Assembly: GCA_050945075.1 (NCBI GenBank)
Contig: JBMNSG010000056.1
Coordinates: 1-12,922, forward strand
Direction of reading: 5' to 3'
Source of the DNA: UBA7485 sp050945075
GTDB taxonomy: Bacteria > Bacillota > Clostridia > Eubacteriales > Eubacteriaceae
DNA length: 12,922 nt
The notes below the pieces were generated by a model. The model saw nothing but the letters and a program-made list of their open reading frames with translations, had not been told where the DNA came from and ran no database searches. Shown one piece after another: positions 5,837 through 10,993 of this stretch. Positions within the stretch are counted from its first letter, which is position 1, and every line of letters begins with the position of its first letter. Position numbers and translations under genes: made by a program.

Positions 5837-6538
5837 ATGCCAAAAATACGATCACCGTTTTTAATTGTTAACCCGAAATCATATTTATACGGTAAGGAAA
5901 GTTTGAAGCTGGCCAAAGCAGCAGATCAGGCTGCAGTCGAAACCGGAGTACAGATGATGTTTACCTGTCCTTATGCGGATATTCGATATATAAAGGAAAA
6001 CACTGAAAATATCATTGTTACAGCTCAAAGTATGGAATCTCTGAAACCCGGACGTGGTATGGGCCATATCTTGCCGGAATCTTTGAAAGAAGCAGGTGCA
6101 GAAGCCGTATTCTTAAATCATGCAGAATATCCGCTTACGCTGGCAGAACTGTATGCGGTGATTAAACGCGCACGTGAGCTGGGAATGGCAACGGTTGTCT
6201 GTGCCGATTCAGTCGTTGAAGGGACAGCTGTTGCTCAGCTGGGACCAGATATTCTTCTATGTGAACCGACTGATTTGATCGGAACCGGAAAAGTAGCGGA
6301 TGACAGTTATACTGTTGAAGTAGTTGAACGGATTCATCGCATAGATCCTGAGATCCTGATCATGATCGCTTCCGGCGTCAGCACCGCGGAGGATGTCTAC
6401 AATGTAATCAGGCTGGGGGCGGACGGAACTGGTGCAACCAGCGGAATCCTGAATGCACCTGACCCATGTGAACGAGTCATGGAAATGGCGAAAGCTATGG
6501 CCAGAGCGGATCAGGAAAACAGAAATGAAGGGAAATAA
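5837..6538 (+). CDS. Triose-phosphate-isomerase-like enzyme, short (archaeal-type) form
   Basis: This 233-residue protein has the triose-phosphate isomerase (TIM) fold signature. Seen: VNPKSY (11-16) with Asn12 and catalytic Lys14; LNHAEYPL (93-100) with electrophile His95; LLCEPTDLIGTGK (140-152) with base Glu143 and the flexible loop after it; ASG (178-180) and GADGTGATSGI (194-204) as phosphate-binding loops. At 233 residues it is nearer the about 225-residue archaeal enzymes than the about 250-residue bacterial TpiA. The standard N-x-K is NPK rather than NFK or NWK, and the usual GHSERR motif is NHAEYP. It may interconvert dihydroxyacetone phosphate and glyceraldehyde phosphate, or isomerise another ketose or aldose phosphate, as EryH does in erythritol catabolism. 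ATG follows GGAAG by 6 bases. It lies just after a terminator and 5 bases before the yjbQ-like gene. Confidence 0.85.
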   Translation: MPKIRSPFLIVNPKSYLYGKESLKLAKAADQAAVETGVQMMFTCPYADIRYIKENTENIIVTAQSMESLKPGRGMGHILPESLKEAGAEAVFLNHAEYPLTLAELYAVIKRARELGMATVVCADSVVEGTAVAQLGPDILLCEPTDLIGTGKVADDSYTVEVVERIHRIDPEILIMIASGVSTAEDVYNVIRLGADGTGATSGILNAPDPCERVMEMAKAMARADQENRNEGK

Positions 6539-6543
6539 GCGAA

Positions 6544-7065
6544 ATGAAAGTTTACAAAGAGCAACTGACATTACAATCGCATGGTGGGACACCTACTTAT
6601 ATTAATATTACACCTCAGGTACGTAAAGCAATTAAGGACAGCGGAATCCAGGAAGGAATCTGTACGGTAATTTCGCCACATACCACCTGTTCAGTTTTTT
6701 TTGAAGAATTTGTTCACGATTATAACGAAAACGGAGATGAATACTTACAGGAAGATTTGAATGATGTTCTGAAAAAAATTATACCAGATCAGGTTTCAGC
6801 AGATCAGTATCACTATCCGGGACCAGCGCATTATGCAGCTGTAGAATCTTGGCCGGATGCGGAAGCGTATCTACCGGGAGGAGATAAGACAGCTTTATTT
6901 AATGGAGATGCCCATCTGAAAGCCACGATTTTAGGATCTTCAGAAACATTTGAGGTTGCTGGCGGTGATCTTGGTGTCGGGGTAACAGGTTATGTATATT
7001 TTGTAGACTTTGACAGGACCCGTTCCAGAAGCAGAAAATGCAAAGTAATTGTAATGGGAGAATAA
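6544..7065 (+). CDS. YjbQ/UPF0047-family protein with a central insertion
   Basis: This 173-residue protein belongs to the YjbQ (UPF0047) family, a small beta-barrel fold of uncertain physiological role; some members have weak thiamine-phosphate synthase activity. Seen: SPHTTCSVFFEE (44-55) with conserved His46, matching the HTSAS-type motif; DLNDVLKKIIPD (71-82); GDAHLKATILGSSETFEVAGGDLGVG (121-146) with His124; RSRSRKCKVIVMGE at the end, matching the family's basic end followed by GE. The family is normally about 135-140 residues, and the extra length lies in residues 82-117, rich in Tyr, Pro and His. It starts 5 bases after the isomerase stop codon, with AAGGGA (6528-6533) as ribosome site, so the two genes are co-transcribed. 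The pairing suggests a role with phosphorylated sugar intermediates. That is inference. Confidence 0.82.
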   Translation: MKVYKEQLTLQSHGGTPTYINITPQVRKAIKDSGIQEGICTVISPHTTCSVFFEEFVHDYNENGDEYLQEDLNDVLKKIIPDQVSADQYHYPGPAHYAAVESWPDAEAYLPGGDKTALFNGDAHLKATILGSSETFEVAGGDLGVGVTGYVYFVDFDRTRSRSRKCKVIVMGE

Positions 7066-7129
7066 ACTTACTCTTGCATTGCAATGCCTGACAGCGTTAA
7101 AATACAATCCGAATGAAAAGAACGATATG

Positions 7130-7160
7130 AAGCCGAACCATTTTCGATTCGGCTTTTTTT
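7130..7160 (+). terminator. Rho-independent terminator after the yjbQ-like gene
   Basis: AAGCCGAA (7130-7137) pairs with TTCGGCTT (7148-7155) across a 10-base loop and continues into a run of seven T's (7154-7160). It closes the isomerase-YjbQ transcript. Confidence 0.9.
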
Positions 7161-7245
7161 ATTGAATCCATAAGAAAATCTTTAGTTAATTCTATAGCGA
7201 AATGGTTTTTGGTTTCATAATTTTGCTAAATCGGTTAAAATTAGA

Positions 7246-7275
7246 TTGAAAATAGTATCTTTTTGGTACTATACA
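7246..7275 (+). promoter_or_regulatory. Likely promoter of the surface-protein gene
   Basis: A -35-like TTGAAA (7246-7251) and a -10-like TATACA (7270-7275) lie 18 bases apart, with the start codon about 45 bases downstream. The spacer contains an inverted repeat, ATAGTA (7252-7257) and TACTAT (7267-7272), positioned so that a bound dimer would cover the core promoter. Confidence 0.6.
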
Positions 7276-7321
7276 GATTATGTTTTGTTGATTGAATCAC
7301 GCGCAGCATCCGGAGGAAAAC

Positions 7322-8497
7322 ATGGGAAAGGACTGTAAAATTTTAAATATAGCCAGAATTACGACAGTACTGTCTCTGCTGCTGTTGTTTCTGGTATTGC
7401 TTTTTCCGTTAATGCCCGGAAATACAGTCCGGGCGCTTCAGAATAATCAGCCCGAAGTACAGGTCCGGGATGTGAATCTGAACAATAGCGGTGTTATTGC
7501 CGGCTTCAATTCCGACACATCAGACAGTAATGCTTCCCAAAACGGAACTTCTCTTTCCGTGAATGTTAATTCGGTTTTGTTTACGACTGCTTCTGATTAC
7601 AACAAAGGTGATTTTGCACCGGTTGGAAGCGATCATGTTGGAACCAGCTGGGATCTGACGCTTACCGATAAAAATTCCGGTCTGCAGGCTTCACGTATCG
7701 GCGACGGAGTCATAAATGACGGAGATGTTGTATCGGTGTCAGTCACGGATCTGGGTTTGTCTACAGCGCAGTACAATCATATTACGGGCCTTTTGATTGA
7801 CAGAAGCGGTTCGGTTGCAGCCTATGGTTTTGGCACACATACTGGTAAAAGCACGGGCCTGACCGGGACATGGGATTTTACCATACCTGAGAATCTGAAC
7901 GAAGGTGATTATGTCATGCTCATCTTTGCAGAAGACAGCAGTCCCAAGTCGGATAATGAAAACAGAACGGATACTGCGTCGGAACCGGTGCAGATTGTCT
8001 TGACAATTGCCGATAAGCTCATCGAAACGGCAGAGATCACCGATGTAGCCGTTCCGAAAGCAGGAGAAACAGTCAATAACAGTGCCAAAGCTTCCGGAAC
8101 CGGACTGGAGTCTTCGGAGGCTACCGTGAGCTGGGATCCGGAACCAACCGAAAACAAGTTTGATTCGAACGTCGCCTATACAGCAGCGATAAGTCTGAAA
8201 GCGGATCAGGGGTATTCATTCAGCGACAACGTTACTGCAACTGTGAACGGCTCGCCGGCAAGCACAGTCATCATCAATTCAGACGGTACGCTTACTGTCC
8301 GCAACAGTTTCACGCAGACAAAGAGCCTGTCGGCGTCAGATCCCGACAGTCAGACAGAAATCATCCAGAATCAGGGAAATAAACAGATGCTGTCAGCCGG
8401 TATTCAGGCTAATCCTGCAGGATCGGTAACACTGGTAATTCTGATTCTCGGAATTATCGTGGGTGTATTTGCCTGGCAGCTCTTCAGAAAGAACTGA
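7322..8497 (+). CDS. Secreted, C-terminally membrane-anchored surface protein of unknown function
   Basis: I do not recognise a characterised homologue. The 391-residue protein has a basic N terminus and a hydrophobic signal segment at about 14-32, with likely cleavage after TVRA near residue 38. An Asn/Ser/Asp-rich extracellular part follows (40-230). A domain at about 236-334, with EITDVAVPKAGE, VSWDPEP, YTAAISLKADQGYSF, ATVNG and DGTLTV, resembles beta-sandwich repeats seen in Gram-positive surface proteins. A linker leads to a membrane helix at 367-386 ending in FRKN. There is no LPxTG motif, so anchoring should be by the helix rather than sortase. ATG 7322 is chosen over an in-frame TTG at 7292 because GGAGG (7312-7316) is 5 bases upstream. 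It appears monocistronic, with its own promoter. Low Cys content (one residue, Cys5) fits export. Confidence 0.8.
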   Translation: MGKDCKILNIARITTVLSLLLLFLVLLFPLMPGNTVRALQNNQPEVQVRDVNLNNSGVIAGFNSDTSDSNASQNGTSLSVNVNSVLFTTASDYNKGDFAPVGSDHVGTSWDLTLTDKNSGLQASRIGDGVINDGDVVSVSVTDLGLSTAQYNHITGLLIDRSGSVAAYGFGTHTGKSTGLTGTWDFTIPENLNEGDYVMLIFAEDSSPKSDNENRTDTASEPVQIVLTIADKLIETAEITDVAVPKAGETVNNSAKASGTGLESSEATVSWDPEPTENKFDSNVAYTAAISLKADQGYSFSDNVTATVNGSPASTVIINSDGTLTVRNSFTQTKSLSASDPDSQTEIIQNQGNKQMLSAGIQANPAGSVTLVILILGIIVGVFAWQLFRKN

Positions 8498-8541
8498 ACA
8501 TAAAGGATTATTGATTAGATAGGATCAGGAAGAAGAAACAG

Positions 8542-8574
8542 TCAGACTCTGGCCCGGTTCTTGACGGAGTCTGA
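8542..8574 (+). other. Hairpin upstream of the 8620 terminator
   Basis: TCAGACTC (8542-8549) pairs perfectly with GAGTCTGA (8567-8574) over a 17-base loop. There is no T-run. It may be an RNA leader element acting with the terminator 46 bases downstream, or a 3' structure of the surface-protein mRNA. Confidence 0.45.
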
Positions 8575-8619
8575 AAATCCTGCTAAACTGATAATCGTTC
8601 ATCGGAGGACGCTAAAAAC

Positions 8620-8670
8620 GGCCGGATAAGATGGCATGGAAACATGCAGTCTTATCCGGCCTTTTTTTTT
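8620..8670 (+). terminator. Strong terminator with a GAAA-capped stacked stem
   Basis: A 12-bp stem (8620-8631 with 8650-8661, GGCCGGATAAGA and its complement) is topped by a 2-by-2 internal loop and a 5-bp stem GCATG/CATGC (8634-8638, 8643-8647) closed by a GAAA tetraloop, then nine T's (8662-8670). It could simply end the surface-protein transcript, 123 bases after its stop, or be an attenuator for the MATE gene. Confidence 0.93.
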
Positions 8671-8846
8671 GAATTCTGGCTTTGTGTGCTTTGAATGCTC
8701 AGGGAGTCTTGACCAGTGGCTGATTATCCGGCAGGCCGTTCAACATGTTTACATGACAGAATTATTGTGTAACGGAAATCCAAAATGCAGGCTATACAGG
8801 TACATGAAGACGGGACTAAAATAGAAATATCAGGAAGGAATACTAT

Positions 8847-10199
8847 ATGACTGAAAATAAATCATTTACACAGGGACCGATTCTGGGGCCCCTTATGAAA
8901 TTTGCTCTCCCGGTGCTGGCAGCGCTCATTCTGCAGGCGATGTATGGCGCTGTAGACCTGCTGATTGTGGGGCAGTTCGGAAGTGCGGCTGATGTCTCGG
9001 CTGTTTCCAACGGCAGCCAGATTATGCAGTTTGTCACCTCGGTGATTGTGGGAACCTCAATGGGAACCACGATTCTGCTGGGGCAGCGGATTGGCGAAGG
9101 ACGCAGCAGGGAGGCCGGTGGGGTAGTCGGATCCTCTATCTGCCTGTTCGCGGCCATGACACTGGTGGTTATGGTACTGTTTATCACCTTTGCCAGAAAT
9201 ATCGCAACGCTCATTCAGGTGCCGGCGGAAGCGGTCGACCAGGCTGTTTATTATGTCAGGATCTGTTCAGCAGGTGCGGTCTTCATTTCTGCCTACAATG
9301 TGTTCGGCAGTATTTTCCGCGGTCTCGGTGATTCCAAAACACCGCTGATTACTGTAGCTATTGCCTGTGTAATTAACATTGTCGGGGATTTGTGGCTGGT
9401 GGGCGGTCTGGGAATGCGGGCTTCCGGAGCAGCAATTGCAACAGTTGCCGCGCAGGCGATCAGTGTGCTGATTTCGCTGTATATGATCCGGAAAAACGGG
9501 AATCTTCCCTTTGAATTCCACCGCGCGGATATCCGCTGGAATAAAATGCTGATCGGCCAGATCACCCGGCTTGGTTTCCCGATTGCCCTTCAGGACGGAC
9601 TGGTCAGTATTTCGTTCATATTTATCAACACCATTGTCAATTCACTGGGCGTAGTGGCTTCTGCCGGTGTGGGTGTGGCCGAAAAACTGTGCACGTTTAT
9701 TCTGCTGGTTCCCAGTGCCTATATGCAGAGTCTGTCCGCTTTTGTAGCCCAGAATGTGGGAGCCGGCGAAATAAAGAGAGCCCGGAAGTCCATGTTATAT
9801 GCGATGGCGACTTCACTGGCCTTTGGAATTGTAATGGCTGCTTTTGTATTCTGGCGCGGCGACCTGCTGGCGGGACTGTTTTCCAAAGAAACGGATGTCA
9901 TTATGGCTGCCTGGGAGTATTTGAAAGCTTATGCCCTGGATACGCTGCTGGTTTCGTTCCTGTTCTGTTATGTCGGTTATTTTAACGGGGTCGGACGGAC
10001 ACGTCTGGTTATGATTCAGGGGATTGCCGGCGCATTTCTGGTCCGCATCCCGTTTACTTACATCTTTTCGAAGGTACAGCCGGTGTCTCTGTTCCGGATC
10101 GGTCTGGCGATTCCGATGTCGACCGTGATTCAGATTATTATCTGTACCTGCTATTATTTATGGCTGAAGAAGCACAGTGAAAAACTGGAGCTTGTCTGA
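8847..10199 (+). CDS. MATE-family multidrug/metabolite efflux transporter
   Basis: This 450-residue protein has the layout of a MATE transporter, with about 12 hydrophobic helices in two related halves. MATE proteins export cationic drugs or metabolites using a Na+ or H+ gradient. Seen: GPILGPLMKFALPVLAALILQAMYGAVDLLIVGQFG near the N terminus (about 9-44), the typical P-x-hydrophobic and D-x-x-x-V/I-G-x-x-G start of the family; YNVFGSIFRGLGDSKTPL at about 150-168, the conserved G-x-G-D/N-x-K/T-P block; and a second-half counterpart YFNGVGRTRL near 380-389. The ribosome site AGGAAGGA (8832-8839) precedes ATG by 7 bases. The gene is convergent with tetR and shares a terminator with it. It is visibly richer in G and C than the sugar genes to the left. 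The transported compound cannot be told. Confidence 0.93.
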   Translation: MTENKSFTQGPILGPLMKFALPVLAALILQAMYGAVDLLIVGQFGSAADVSAVSNGSQIMQFVTSVIVGTSMGTTILLGQRIGEGRSREAGGVVGSSICLFAAMTLVVMVLFITFARNIATLIQVPAEAVDQAVYYVRICSAGAVFISAYNVFGSIFRGLGDSKTPLITVAIACVINIVGDLWLVGGLGMRASGAAIATVAAQAISVLISLYMIRKNGNLPFEFHRADIRWNKMLIGQITRLGFPIALQDGLVSISFIFINTIVNSLGVVASAGVGVAEKLCTFILLVPSAYMQSLSAFVAQNVGAGEIKRARKSMLYAMATSLAFGIVMAAFVFWRGDLLAGLFSKETDVIMAAWEYLKAYALDTLLVSFLFCYVGYFNGVGRTRLVMIQGIAGAFLVRIPFTYIFSKVQPVSLFRIGLAIPMSTVIQIIICTCYYLWLKKHSEKLELV

Positions 10200-10204
10200 A
10201 AAAA

Positions 10205-10235
10205 GCCGGATCCGAACAGGGATCCGGCCTTTTTT
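10205..10235. terminator. Bidirectional terminator between MATE and tetR
   Basis: GCCGGATCC (10205-10213) pairs with GGATCCGGC (10220-10228) around a 6-base loop. Six T's follow on the plus strand (10230-10235) and six A's precede it (10199-10204), so it works for both convergent genes. Confidence 0.92.
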
Positions 10236-10812
10236 AATTTGCGGCTGCCTGCAGCGCAGCCGGGATAGTCGATTCGAGAATAAGCATGACGTAATCGATG
10301 ATTCTGTTTTTATCCAGTTTTCCCGGTGTTTTCAATCCTTCCACCAGCATGCCTGCCAGAGCTTCGGTACAGTAGCTGCAAAGAAAGGACTTATAATCAT
10401 CGGGAACCGATATACCGAGATGCTGCTCATCTCGTTCGATCTGGGTGAGGATTACTTTATTGAAGTCATCATAGAAATAATTTTTAATCGCGTCTCTTCC
10501 CATGGAATCATAAACGCAGTTCAGGATATGTTTGTTCTCTTCTATATAAGTGAGGATATAACGAATGGCTCCGCGCGGATCTTCCCACAGGTCATTGTTA
10601 TCCAAAACTTCGACAGTGTCCTGCTTGAGCATCCACCGCAGCAGATCGTACAGATCTTCAAAATGGTAGTAAAATGTTTTTCTATTAATTCCGCAGTCGG
10701 CGACAATTTCGCTGACTGTTATTTTATTAAGTGGTTTTTTTTCAAGTGCTTTGCGCAAGGATTCCGCAATAATGTTTTTAGTCAATGAAGAACTCATGTA
10801 ATTTACATCCAA
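10234..10812 (-). CDS. TetR-family transcriptional regulator
   Basis: This 192-residue protein is a TetR-type regulator. Seen: an N-terminal helix-turn-helix domain at about 10-60, with LTKNIIAESLRKALEKKPLNKITVSEIVADCGINRKTFYYHFEDLYDLL, whose ITVSEIVADCGINRKTFYYHF part is the recognition unit; then an all-helical ligand and dimer domain. The pattern resembles the DhaS-like group common in Bacillota. The start is uncertain: Met1 (10812) has only a weak upstream AAGTTGG, and Met6 (10797) gives the more typical MSSSLTK start. A 13-bp palindrome covers this region. The gene is divergent from the MMPL transporter and convergent with MATE, so it probably represses itself and the MMPL gene, and perhaps also MATE. 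The ligand is unknown. Confidence 0.9.
   Translation of the reverse strand: MDVNYMSSSLTKNIIAESLRKALEKKPLNKITVSEIVADCGINRKTFYYHFEDLYDLLRWMLKQDTVEVLDNNDLWEDPRGAIRYILTYIEENKHILNCVYDSMGRDAIKNYFYDDFNKVILTQIERDEQHLGISVPDDYKSFLCSYCTEALAGMLVEGLKTPGKLDKNRIIDYVMLILESTIPAALQAAAN
10796..10808. promoter_or_regulatory. Palindrome over the tetR start region
   Basis: ATGTAA (10796-10801), one base, TTACAT (10803-10808) is a perfect 13-bp palindrome with an odd centre. It overlaps the two possible tetR start codons. It is a candidate autoregulatory site, though binding inside a start region would also be consistent with chance in AT-rich DNA. Confidence 0.4.
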
Positions 10813-10834
10813 CTTTCTGAAAACAGGCCGACAA

Positions 10835-10900
10835 TTTACAACAAGTGTCCATTTATGCCACAGATTTGTAAAATTGATGGTTAAATTAACAGTATGTTAA
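10835..10900. promoter_or_regulatory. Inverted repeats between tetR and the MMPL gene
   Basis: Two inverted repeats lie here: TTTACAA (10835-10841) with TTGTAAA (10866-10872), and TTAAC (10886-10890) with GTTAA (10896-10900) around a 5-base centre. The intergenic region is 181 bases and must hold both divergent promoters. I could not fix a clean -35/-10 pair on either strand. These are operator candidates for the TetR protein. Confidence 0.42.
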
Positions 10901-10993
10901 GTTTAGACTTGTTTCAGAAGAGAAATCATCAATGAAGATTTTTCAGAAAAGAACAGCCACTGAAGATTTACCGAATTTGAAACAAGGATCCCT

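Larger units (their letters stand above)
8498..8846. other. Structured intergenic region or leader before the MATE gene
   Basis: I see no convincing gene in these 349 bases. They contain an 8-bp hairpin (8542-8574), a strong terminator-like hairpin (8620-8670), a 12-bp inverted repeat CATGT-TT-ACATG (8744-8755), and a -10-like TATACA (8793-8798) without a clear -35 box. The 62-codon open frame at 8636-8824 begins inside the terminator loop and has no ribosome site. Confidence 0.65.

Noticed and set aside
7076..7087. Perfect 12-bp palindrome GCATTGCAATGC after the yjbQ-like gene
   Set aside because: It stands alone, is too short for a stable hairpin with a loop, and is not near a promoter; chance is a sufficient explanation.
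8636..8824. A 62-codon plus-strand open frame before MATE
   Set aside because: It begins inside the loop of a strong terminator, has no ribosome site, and resembles no known leader peptide.
10177..10788. A 203-codon plus-strand open frame
   Set aside because: It is antisense to the TetR gene, starts inside the MATE gene end, and runs through the bidirectional terminator.
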